Of a stretch of 8,000 nucleotides of DNA, positions 1-5,892 are shown one piece after another. This stretch comes from Verrucomicrobiota bacterium (lineage in GTDB: Bacteria; Verrucomicrobiota; Verrucomicrobiia; Verrucomicrobiales; DEV007). The position numbers and the translations under genes were made by a program. The notes below the pieces were generated by a model. That model did not search any database, was not told where the DNA came from, and saw only the letters and a program-made list of their open reading frames with translations. Where the stretch lies: positions 1-8,000 of the forward strand of contig JAHDIL010000037.1 of assembly GCA_020630835.1 (NCBI GenBank). Reading direction: 5' to 3'. Each line of letters begins with the position of its first letter. Position 1 is the stretch's first letter.

Positions 1-35
1 GGAGCTCATAGATGAAGGCGATGGAGAGTGGGAAA
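1..35 (-). other. Downstream edge, possible start of a further minus-strand gene
   Basis: After the TAA stop at 36-38 the minus strand continues TTTCCCACTCTCC and reaches an ATG at 9-7, followed by only two more codons. The spacing (26 bases) and the pyrimidine-rich lead-in resemble those before other genes here, so another gene may begin here. Three codons cannot support a call. Confidence 0.15.
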
Positions 36-1595
36 TTAGGCGCCGTCTTCGGGCTGTTCGCCCGTTTCACCTCGGACAACAAGGTTACCACGGATCCCGC
101 TAGAGCGTTTTTCGAACCATTCTTGGAAAGCAATATCACGCATCCCAACCTCCATGGATGCTGTGATCTCACGAATGTCTTCCTCTTTAGTCTCGCTCTT
201 ATATACCTTCACATTGCCCAGGTAGGCTATGGCATAACCGTCACCAGCAGGCAGAGTCAGAGTCTCGGAGAGATCTCCCTTATTCATGTCGGAGAATGCT
301 GAGTAGACTGTTCGATCATAGTCGGTGTCAGGGATGTCCTCAGCGAAGGTGACTTCCTTGAGGTCGAGCGCTTTTGCCTCTTTGGGTAGAGGTTTTATTG
401 CTTGGCCAATTTTAGCTCCACCTTTCAACTTCTCGTCAAGAGTCGCCGCGAATTTCTCCGCCGCTTCCTTCGCCGACTGGTTGGCCTTCTTGGTGGTTAA
501 AGCTTCAACAATCGCTGGCTTCGCTTCTTCCAAGGTCAGCTGAGAAGGTTCTTTAAACTCGCTGTAGTGATAGATGGCAAACCCCCCGCCTGGCTGAGTT
601 AAGGGGATCGTGACAGACCCTACGCCTGCTTGCTCTGAAAATAGTTCTCCTAAAACCTGAGTATTGTTGGAGAAGGGATCGGGGGCTTCGTTCCGTGCGA
701 AAGGTTGGATCGTTGAAAATTCAGCGTCGAAATCTGGATTGCTGGCTTTAGCAAGCTCTTGGGCCTGTTTTGCGAAGTCTGCTCCCTCCAGCGAAAGCGC
801 CGTATAAGCCTCGTTGACGGCCCGGGGAAAGGCGAGGCGAGCCTTAGCTTTGTCCTCGCTTGTTGCGTCCTCCGGTAGTTCCTTTGGAGTAAAGGTGAGT
901 GCTTGGAACCCGCGTTTCGGAGATGACAACAGAGATGGCTTATTGTCCTCGTAGTAGGTAGAAATTTCCTCATCCGTTGGCTTGGACTGTTCATTGAATG
1001 ATTCGCGGGGGAAGGTGATAAGGTTTCCGGTGAATACACGGTTTTGACCTAAATAGACGGTTTCCACCTGATCCGGTTGAGGAGAAATTCCGGCGGTGAC
1101 GAGCGATTTGAGCTGCTCTAGGGCTACGGAGTCCTTTACGAGTTGGTAGAAATCGGAATCCGTAAAACCAGCAGGCTGCAGGATCTGAGCTTTTACAAAA
1201 TCTTGATCAGCCCATGGTTGTTGAAAGATAGGTAATCGAGCGACTGCTTGTTTGATTTCTGTATCGCTGGGCTCTATGCCCATCGCTTTTGCTTCGTTGC
1301 GCAGCGTGAGCAGTCCCATGGCAAACTCTGTTAGATCATCATCCTGGCGTTCGCCAAATAAGGTCCTGCTGTAGTCGAAGAGTCCGACTCGATTGGCCAC
1401 TTGCAGATTAGACGCTAGTTTCATGATCTGCTCATCGTCTATGCATTTGCCGTCAACCTTTGCCACGCAGTTGCGTTTGCCTAGGGTGCCTTTGATAAAG
1501 TCATAGTCAGAGTAGAGAAACGCAAAGCCGATGACCACGGCGATGGTGATGAAAATGATGAGCCACTTTTGAAAGTTGCGAAAGGCGCTAAGCAT
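36..1595 (-). CDS. Membrane-anchored SurA/PpiD-like periplasmic folding factor (peptidyl-prolyl isomerase family)
   Basis: Predicted 519-aa protein. A short basic cytoplasmic tail (residues 1-10, with R6 and K10) is followed by one hydrophobic segment at about 11-28 and then a long hydrophilic, alanine- and glutamate-rich region, the layout of an inner-membrane-anchored PpiD. Residues ~45-190 look like a SurA N-terminal chaperone domain (VAKVDGKCIDDEQI, then helices). Residues ~225-350 and ~380-500 could be parvulin-type folds, ending in stretches such as GGGFAIYHYSEF and GDGYAIAYLG that resemble the G-Y-H-I-I end of parvulins. I do not see a canonical parvulin active site, so isomerase activity is doubtful. 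E. coli PpiD is about 623 aa, so this is shorter. The start at 1595 was chosen because the hydrophobic anchor follows immediately. The in-frame ATG at 1682 would add 29 residues and lies inside a candidate promoter. No Shine-Dalgarno precedes the start. The fold and location are more certain than the enzymatic activity. Confidence 0.8.
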   Translation of the reverse strand: MLSAFRNFQKWLIIFITIAVVIGFAFLYSDYDFIKGTLGKRNCVAKVDGKCIDDEQIMKLASNLQVANRVGLFDYSRTLFGERQDDDLTEFAMGLLTLRNEAKAMGIEPSDTEIKQAVARLPIFQQPWADQDFVKAQILQPAGFTDSDFYQLVKDSVALEQLKSLVTAGISPQPDQVETVYLGQNRVFTGNLITFPRESFNEQSKPTDEEISTYYEDNKPSLLSSPKRGFQALTFTPKELPEDATSEDKAKARLAFPRAVNEAYTALSLEGADFAKQAQELAKASNPDFDAEFSTIQPFARNEAPDPFSNNTQVLGELFSEQAGVGSVTIPLTQPGGGFAIYHYSEFKEPSQLTLEEAKPAIVEALTTKKANQSAKEAAEKFAATLDEKLKGGAKIGQAIKPLPKEAKALDLKEVTFAEDIPDTDYDRTVYSAFSDMNKGDLSETLTLPAGDGYAIAYLGNVKVYKSETKEEDIREITASMEVGMRDIAFQEWFEKRSSGIRGNLVVRGETGEQPEDGA

Positions 1596-1615
1596 AACCG
1601 AAAGGAGATTGGTAG

Positions 1616-1647
1616 ACTCGATGCTGCAAACCCTGCAGTGATCGAGT
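1616..1647 (-). other. Stem-loop in the leader of the SurA/PpiD-like gene
   Basis: ACTCGAT (1616-1622) pairs perfectly with ATCGAGT (1641-1647). An inner stem CTGCA/TGCAG (1624-1628 with 1634-1638) closes a 5-base loop, with a small 1/2-base internal bulge between the stems. On the transcript it is followed by CTACCAATCTCC rather than a U tract, so it does not look like an intrinsic terminator. It lies just inside the predicted mRNA 5' end and about 20 bases before the start codon. It may stabilise the mRNA or control translation. Confidence 0.5.
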
Positions 1648-1657
1648 GAGGACGGCG

Positions 1658-1686
1658 AATCTAGGGATGGAATGAGACACATTCAA
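1658..1686 (-). promoter_or_regulatory. Candidate sigma70-type promoter for the SurA/PpiD-like gene
   Basis: On the minus strand, TTGAAT (1686-1681) and TAGATT (1663-1658) are separated by exactly 17 bases. Each box matches 4 of 6 consensus positions. Transcription would begin near 1651, giving a leader of about 56 bases before the start at 1595. The intergenic gap of 133 bases is one of the two largest in the window, which fits an independent promoter. Found by eye, so it could be chance. Confidence 0.4.
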
Positions 1687-1728
1687 CCGCTTTTTCCATC
1701 GCAGGTGAGTGCCTCGGTGCTTCTGAAG

Positions 1729-2328
1729 CTAACCTACTGAAGCGAGTTCGTTGGCGTGTTCGGCGGCAAGTGAACATGCGCGCGTGCAAATCATGGGGAT
1801 CTCCCCGCGGCCTGGCGTAAGCTTGCTCACGGGGGATTCTCTCGAAAGAGGCCACGCAATGGTTCGTAGGCACCCCTTGGAGCATGTGTCACGCATGATT
1901 TTATTGGCCATTGCATCAGTTATCTGTGCTGCCTTCGGGAAATCAGCAGCCTGTTCTATCAGCGCCTGACGCAGAGGAACGGCCTCGGTTTCATTCTGTG
2001 CGTAGCTCATCCAGTTAGTCAGGGTCTCTGGATAGAAGGCCTCGAGTGCCATTACTAGGCTGGCTATGTCTGATGCCCTATAGACAAAGCCCGATTTAAG
2101 TGTCGGGGCCGTTGACAGGATTCTGTGGTTTCCCTGGTTATCGTGCTCCGTCCAGGCTCTGATCTCGGCTGCAGTAGCGAGCGGCTGCAGCTCCTCCGCG
2201 TCCACCTCGTCGTCAACATGGTGAATCAAGAACAGCTTGCTGATCTCCCGGATGCGTAACTGACCGAAGCGTAGAGGGCGAGAAGCGGCAGCTTCAAAGA
2301 GCTCGGTGAGGAATTCAGCAGGAGTCAT
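1729..2328 (-). CDS. Small four-cysteine protein, probable Fe-S binding, DR2241-like C-terminal domain
   Basis: Predicted 199-aa soluble protein with no signal peptide or membrane segment. It holds just four cysteines, in two CX3C pairs near the C-terminus (CSKGC at 149-153 and CTRAC at 181-185, 27 residues apart between pairs). This arrangement suits a 4Fe-4S cluster. The part before it (YPETLTNWMSYAQNE, then PLRQALIEQAADFPKA) and the cysteine layout remind me of the stabilising and 4Fe-4S domains found after a CbiX-type chelatase domain in Deinococcus radiodurans DR2241. No chelatase domain is present here. The identification is from memory of that family and is tentative; a cluster other than 4Fe-4S or a zinc site is possible. 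The start is ATG at 2328; an in-frame TTG two codons earlier (2334) is less likely. Neither has a Shine-Dalgarno. The gap to the preceding lysC stop is 36 bases, so co-transcription with lysC is likely. Function unknown. Confidence 0.7.
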   Translation of the reverse strand: MTPAEFLTELFEAAASRPLRFGQLRIREISKLFLIHHVDDEVDAEELQPLATAAEIRAWTEHDNQGNHRILSTAPTLKSGFVYRASDIASLVMALEAFYPETLTNWMSYAQNETEAVPLRQALIEQAADFPKAAQITDAMANKIMRDTCSKGCLRTIAWPLSRESPVSKLTPGRGEIPMICTRACSLAAEHANELASVG

Positions 2329-2354
2329 GATCAAGTCGATGTGACTGTATCATG
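2326..2354 (-). repeat. Short inverted repeat spanning the start codon of the four-cysteine gene
   Basis: CATGAT (2326-2331) and ATCATG (2349-2354) are perfect 6-base inverted repeats around a 17-base loop. On the mRNA the downstream arm includes the ATG start codon, so pairing would partly hide it. The stem is short and AT-rich, so it may be meaningless. Confidence 0.25.
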
Positions 2355-2364
2355 AGCGTGAGCC

Positions 2365-3585
2365 TCAACCTAGGTCAAACGCATCGTGCACCACTTTCGC
2401 GGCCTTATCGATGTCATCCTCAGCCACGGTGACGCTGATTTTGATCTCAGAGGTGGAGATCATCTGGATATTGATTGCGGCCTCTGCTAGAGCGGCAAAC
2501 ATCTCAGACGCCACGCCAGAGTGAGAGCGCATCCCGATACCGACAACGCTCAGTTTGGCGATGCCGTCAGTGGCCTCGATGGTGGTATCTTTACCCAACT
2601 CGGCGATGACAGGAGCCAGCACGCTCTGAGCCTGCTCCACATCGTCTTTTGAAAGTGTGAAGGAGATGTCGGTGGCATTCGTATGCGAGACGTTCTGCAC
2701 GATCATATCGACCATGATGTTGGCCTCGGCCACGGCTCCGAAAACGCGACTGGCGCTGCCGGGGAAGTCTTGGACATTAGAGATAGTGACCTTGGCTTGA
2801 GCGCGCTCAAGACTGACCCCGCGGATGACTACGGATTCCATGCTCATGGTTTCTTCTTTCACTAGAGTTCCCGGATTATTGTTGAGACTGGAGCGCACCT
2901 CAAAAGGCACGCCAAATTTTTTGGCAAATTCCACAGAGCGAGATTGCATTACCTTGGTGCCGGAGCTCGCCATTTCCAGCATTTCGTCATAGCTGATTTC
3001 GGGGATCTTTTGTGCATTCGGCACGACTCGTGGGTCACAAGTGTAGACCCCATCCACATCGGTGAAAATCTGACAGAGGTCGGCTTCGATGGCTGCTGCC
3101 ATGGCAATAGCGGTAAGGTCTGAGCCGCCGCGCCCGAGGGTGGTGATTTTCCCGTCGGAGGTCTTGCCTTGAAACCCCGCCAGGATGACGATGTGATCAT
3201 CATCGAGCAAATCGTGCACCCCGGCCGGTGAGATGGTGGAGATGCGGGCCTTAGTATGGACTCCATCTGTTTCGATGCCGGCCTGGGCGCCGGTGAGGGA
3301 GACGGCTTTTGCTCCCATGGCATTGAGGGCCATGGCGGTGAGAGCGATGGTGGTTTGCTCGCCAGTGGAGAGCAGCACATCCATTTCACGTTCGCTTGGT
3401 TTTGACTCTCCTGTAACCTCGTCTGCCAATTCGATTAGGCGATTGGTCACCCCAGACATGGCTGAAACGACAGCTACGACCTGGTGCCCCGCTTGCTTCG
3501 TTTCCAGAATGCGTCGCGCCACATTGAGGATTCGCTCGGGCGTTCCTACTGAGGTGCCGCCATATTTTTGGACAATGAGGCTCAC
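2365..3585 (-). CDS. lysC: Aspartate kinase (monofunctional, two ACT domains)
   Basis: 406-aa cytoplasmic enzyme that phosphorylates aspartate with ATP, the first step toward lysine/diaminopimelate, threonine and methionine. The kinase domain spans residues 1 to ~245: KYGGTSVG at 7-14 (nucleotide site), STGEQTTI at 73-80, GRGGSDLTA at 151-159, and FTDVDGVYTCDPR at 174-186, where the usual alanine before DPR is cysteine. SSGTKVMQSRSVEFA at 207-221 is also typical. Two ACT domains follow (about 262-330 and 344-404), which in this family bind lysine and/or threonine for feedback inhibition. The length fits the roughly 400-aa monofunctional class, with no homoserine dehydrogenase fusion. The start is GTG at 3585, giving the normal family N-terminus. 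No Shine-Dalgarno is present; the leader is TTCTTTTTCTC. A Met-Ser-Met sequence at 247-249 sits where some bacteria restart translation to make a separate regulatory subunit. The gap from the preceding stop is 57 bases, with a candidate promoter and dyad inside it. Confidence 0.97.
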   Translation of the reverse strand: MSLIVQKYGGTSVGTPERILNVARRILETKQAGHQVVAVVSAMSGVTNRLIELADEVTGESKPSEREMDVLLSTGEQTTIALTAMALNAMGAKAVSLTGAQAGIETDGVHTKARISTISPAGVHDLLDDDHIVILAGFQGKTSDGKITTLGRGGSDLTAIAMAAAIEADLCQIFTDVDGVYTCDPRVVPNAQKIPEISYDEMLEMASSGTKVMQSRSVEFAKKFGVPFEVRSSLNNNPGTLVKEETMSMESVVIRGVSLERAQAKVTISNVQDFPGSASRVFGAVAEANIMVDMIVQNVSHTNATDISFTLSKDDVEQAQSVLAPVIAELGKDTTIEATDGIAKLSVVGIGMRSHSGVASEMFAALAEAAINIQMISTSEIKISVTVAEDDIDKAAKVVHDAFDLG

Positions 3586-3617
3586 GAGAAAAAGAATCTA
3601 AAGGTTGGAGGTTTGGA

Positions 3618-3645
3618 TCTATAAACCAGCAGGCTGGTTTGTCTA
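3618..3645 (-). promoter_or_regulatory. Candidate promoter for lysC with a dyad in its spacer
   Basis: On the minus strand TAGACA (3645-3640, 5/6 match to TTGACA) and TATAGA (3623-3618, 4/6) are 16 bases apart. The -35 box begins with the TAG stop codon of the upstream nuclease gene. The spacer is almost entirely the perfect inverted repeat described separately. Transcription would start near 3611, leaving a leader of about 25 bases. Found by eye and unproven. Confidence 0.35.
3623..3640 (-). repeat. Perfect 8-base inverted repeat between the nuclease gene and lysC
   Basis: AAACCAGC (3623-3630) and GCTGGTTT (3633-3640) are exact inverted repeats separated by two bases. As RNA this folds as a 7-bp stem with a 4-base loop, starting two bases after the nuclease stop codon. 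It could be the 3' end structure or weak terminator of the nuclease transcript, although the following ATAGATCC is not a U tract. Alternatively it could be an operator lying between the -35 and -10 boxes of a lysC promoter. The dyad is certain; the role is not. Confidence 0.5.
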
Positions 3646-5007
3646 CTCCCAACGAAACTCAGCTCCTGGTTCGGGGTGGATGACTTCGCATTCAGGCAGC
3701 TTCTGCGTCAGTTCTTGCTCGAACCACTCTTTAGCAGGGGTGTCGCCATGGACTAGGATCACGCGCTTCGGTGAGACGCGCTCGATGTAGTCTACGATCT
3801 GCTCACGAGGGGCGTGGCCACTAAAGTCGAAACGCTCAATGTCGCAGCGAATGGCTGTCTCGTCATCGTTTGTGGAAGAAAGCTTAACCTTGCCGCCTTT
3901 ACCGGCTTCAAGGATGTGTCCGGCTGGGCTCTCCGGATCGGCATAACCCACAAAAAGAATGGAGTTCTTCTCGTTTCCAAGAGCCCCTTTGGCGATGCGG
4001 TGGCTGGCAGTGTGCTCAGACATCATGCCGCTAGACATGGCATAGATTTGACCAGCACGGAACTTGGGTGCTGCCTTGCCGCGAGGCAGCACACGCACCT
4101 GATCGAAATCCTTGAGGATCTTCGTGCCGTAGTGCATGCGACCGATGCGGTTGGAGAAGGAGTCTGCTATTTCTGTCATTTTTGTGCTCAGGCCACCGAT
4201 GTGGATGGGGGTATTCGGTAAGTCGCCCTCCTCCATCATTTCCTTTAGCATGAGCAGGAGTTCTTGCGTTTTCCCGAAAGCAAAAACAGGAATAAGCACG
4301 GCTCCGTCACGATCCAGAGTGTCAAAAATATGCTGACAGAGACGCTGCTTTTCTTTCTCCCTCGTGTAACCGGGGGCGCGGGGGGCTGCGCCACGGGTGG
4401 TCTCGACGATCAGGGTATCTATGCCCTCCGTCGGGAAATCAGCCCCTTGCGTCACAGTCTGGTCCTCGAAATGAATATCCCCCGTGTAGAATACGGTGTG
4501 ATCGCCGAGTGTCAGCTTCACCCCAGCGGCGCCCAGCACGTGGCCAGCATTAAAGAATTTCCCTTCCACGCGGTCGTCATCACCGAAAGTGAAAGGTTGA
4601 CCAGGCTCGCGCACCTGGAAGCGACTCGCCAAGCGCTCGACTTCTTTGTGGGTGAAGAGAGGGTAAGCCTCTTCTTTCAGCTCTATCCGCTGGCTTTTCA
4701 TCACGTTCACCGAGTTGTGAAGCAGGGCAAGACCACAGTTCTTCGTGGGAGCTGTCGTGACGATGGGGGCTTCGCTGTGATGCTTGGCTACGCACGGCAG
4801 TCCGCCGATGTGGTCTAGGTGTGGGTGGGTTACGATGATTCCGTCCGCCGAGTTCGGCTCCATATCATCAATGCGGGGCAGGGTGCTGGGGCCCGTATGC
4901 TTCGGGTGGGTCCCGGCATCGAGGACGACGCGTGTGTCGCCCATCTGTAGCTCATAGCAATTGGAGCCGATGTCAGTGAATCGTGCAAGATAGCGAAAGG
5001 TGATCAT
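3643..5007 (-). CDS. Beta-CASP metallo-beta-lactamase-fold nuclease (RNA-processing, CPSF/YSH1-like)
   Basis: 454-aa cytoplasmic protein with a full set of metal-binding motifs: D30 (motif 1, VVLDAGTHP), H61-P-H63-L-D65-H66 (motif 2, HxHxDH), H156 (motif 3, FNAGHVLGAAG) and D177 (motif 4, YTGDIHF). The beta-CASP cap follows with E202 (motif A, VETTRG), H397 (motif B, FDFSGHA) and H420 (motif C, ILVHGD). AMSSGMMSEHTA (323-334) and FVGYADPESPAGHIL (352-366) are typical of the CPSF73/archaeal-like branch. Members of this family are two-zinc RNA endo- or exonucleases, so a role in RNA maturation or decay is expected; the substrate is unknown. It lacks the long C-terminal domain of RNase J. ATG at 5007 was chosen because the MBL fold begins right there; an upstream in-frame ATG at 5103 adds 32 unconvincing residues. 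No Shine-Dalgarno: the start is preceded by TTTCACTCCT. A 143-base gap separates it from the upstream gene. Confidence 0.9.
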   Translation of the reverse strand: MITFRYLARFTDIGSNCYELQMGDTRVVLDAGTHPKHTGPSTLPRIDDMEPNSADGIIVTHPHLDHIGGLPCVAKHHSEAPIVTTAPTKNCGLALLHNSVNVMKSQRIELKEEAYPLFTHKEVERLASRFQVREPGQPFTFGDDDRVEGKFFNAGHVLGAAGVKLTLGDHTVFYTGDIHFEDQTVTQGADFPTEGIDTLIVETTRGAAPRAPGYTREKEKQRLCQHIFDTLDRDGAVLIPVFAFGKTQELLLMLKEMMEEGDLPNTPIHIGGLSTKMTEIADSFSNRIGRMHYGTKILKDFDQVRVLPRGKAAPKFRAGQIYAMSSGMMSEHTASHRIAKGALGNEKNSILFVGYADPESPAGHILEAGKGGKVKLSSTNDDETAIRCDIERFDFSGHAPREQIVDYIERVSPKRVILVHGDTPAKEWFEQELTQKLPECEVIHPEPGAEFRWE

Positions 5008-5150
5008 AGGAGTGAAACGATGCGGGAGGATGCGGATGGTCAGAGATGCCTTTCGAAGAACGTAAAGCGTGAGTCCTGCCGACTGGGAAAAGGTCCCACA
5101 CATGCCACGGGCCGACGAAAAAGCAACTTTCTCGACACCTTTGTCGGAAA
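5008..5150 (-). other. Intergenic gap upstream of the beta-CASP nuclease gene
   Basis: This is the longest gene-free gap in the window (143 bases). It contains the candidate terminator described separately and a second small hairpin, TGGGA/TCCCA at 5084-5088 and 5094-5098 with a 5-base loop. I found no convincing -35/-10 pair. An in-frame open extension of the nuclease frame covers part of it but looks non-coding. Confidence 0.4.
5118..5150 (-). terminator. Candidate intrinsic terminator after the hexapeptide acyltransferase gene
   Basis: Immediately after the TGA stop (5151-5153), the minus strand reads TTTC-CGACA-AAGG-TGTCG-A-GAAA. This is a 9-bp stem (4+5) with one bulged A and a 4-base loop at 5128-5150. 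After five bases (GTTGC) comes TTTTT (5122-5118). The bulge and the spacer before the T run make it a weak rather than classic terminator. Confidence 0.45.
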
Positions 5151-5846
5151 TCAGGAGTGATCTAGCAAGGGGGCGATTTCCTGCCCTTGCCGTGTTTTTA
5201 CGATCTGTTTGTCACCAAGCACCCCCTTCCAGTGGGTGCAGGGATAGAGGATGCAGCTACGTCCCAAGATGGTGCCGGGAGTGAGGACAGAATTACAGCC
5301 GACTTCTGAGGCATCGCCGACCAAGGCGCCAAATTTACGGAGGCCTGTGTCGATGACATCTCCGTTTAGACTGAGTTTTACCGAGGTCCGATCGAGCCGC
5401 ACGTTTGAGCAAATCACCCCAGCGCCCAGATGGGCGCGGTATCCGAGGATACTGTCACCCACATAGTTGAAGTGAGGCACCTCGCATTTGTTGAAAAGTA
5501 GGCAGTTTTTAAACTCCGACGAATTACCCAATGTGCATTCGTCGCCGACGATCACATTGTTCCTGAGATAGGCTCCTGCTCGGACCGTGGTCCCTGTGCC
5601 TATCCATGCCGGTCCCTGAATCGTGGCAAAGGCCTCGACGATAGCCCCTTCGGCGACGTAGACCTCGCTTCCCACGTTCGCTCGTTCGTCCACTTGGCCT
5701 TTGATCAAAGGCCCATCGACATTGGCGAGCCGCTCTTTCAGATGCGGAGCAATGCGTTTGATGGCCTCCCAAGCTGGGCCTTCACCATCTAGCAGCGAGC
5801 TGTGATCTGACTGGGTGGAATCGAAGAGATCAGAAGCGTCGATCAT
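5151..5846 (-). CDS. Left-handed beta-helix acyltransferase related to the GlmU C-terminal domain
   Basis: 231-aa cytoplasmic protein. Residues ~48-205 form hexapeptide repeats of a left-handed beta-helix (IVEAFATIQGPAWIGTGTTVRAG split over 69-91, LGNSSEFKNCLLF at 106-118, LGAGVICSNVRLD at 140-152). FNYVGDSILG at 126-135 and TGLRKFGALVGD at 167-178 match the segments found in bacterial GlmU and archaeal bifunctional sugar-phosphate transferases. H125 in VPHFNYVGD sits where GlmU has its catalytic acetyltransferase histidine (H363 in E. coli). The N-terminal nucleotidyltransferase domain is absent, replaced by ~45 residues of helical lead-in. An acetyl-CoA-dependent sugar-phosphate N-acetyltransferase, possibly making GlcNAc-1-phosphate, is the best guess; another amino-sugar substrate is possible. 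The start is ATG at 5846. AGGA touches it directly with no spacer, so it is unlikely to act as a Shine-Dalgarno. It lies 36 bases after frr and is probably co-transcribed with it. Confidence 0.85.
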   Translation of the reverse strand: MIDASDLFDSTQSDHSSLLDGEGPAWEAIKRIAPHLKERLANVDGPLIKGQVDERANVGSEVYVAEGAIVEAFATIQGPAWIGTGTTVRAGAYLRNNVIVGDECTLGNSSEFKNCLLFNKCEVPHFNYVGDSILGYRAHLGAGVICSNVRLDRTSVKLSLNGDVIDTGLRKFGALVGDASEVGCNSVLTPGTILGRSCILYPCTHWKGVLGDKQIVKTRQGQEIAPLLDHS

Positions 5847-5873
5847 TCCTGTTTTTTGGGGGCGAAGTGGCGA

Positions 5874-5892
5874 GACGGTCTTCTAGACCGTC
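5874..5892 (-). other. Stem-loop over the frr stop codon
   Basis: GACGGTC (5874-5880) and GACCGTC (5886-5892) form a perfect 7-bp stem with a 5-base loop. On the transcript the upstream arm covers the last frr codons, and the TAG stop (5885-5883) falls in the loop. It is followed by TCGCCACTTCGCC, with no U tract. It could influence termination, mRNA decay or coupling to the next gene, whose start is 37 bases past the frr stop. Confidence 0.45.

Noticed and set aside
1163..1178. AAACCAGCAGGCTG shared with the dyad at 3623-3640
   Set aside because: The copy near 1163 is within the coding sequence (LQPAGF) and lacks the second arm, so the shared 14 bases are probably coincidence.
1596..1682. 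Longer N-terminus of the SurA/PpiD-like protein starting at 1682
   Set aside because: Adds 29 residues unlike a membrane-anchor leader, has no ribosome site, and overlaps the candidate promoter and hairpin.
3233..3601. 122-codon open frame on the plus strand
   Set aside because: Antisense to the kinase domain of lysC, with no independent support.
3586..3642. Lysine riboswitch (L box) upstream of lysC
   Set aside because: The gap is only 57 bases, far shorter than an L box, and holds just one simple dyad.
4264..4818. 184-codon open frame on the plus strand
   Set aside because: Lies wholly antisense to the motif-rich beta-CASP nuclease gene and shows no recognisable protein features.
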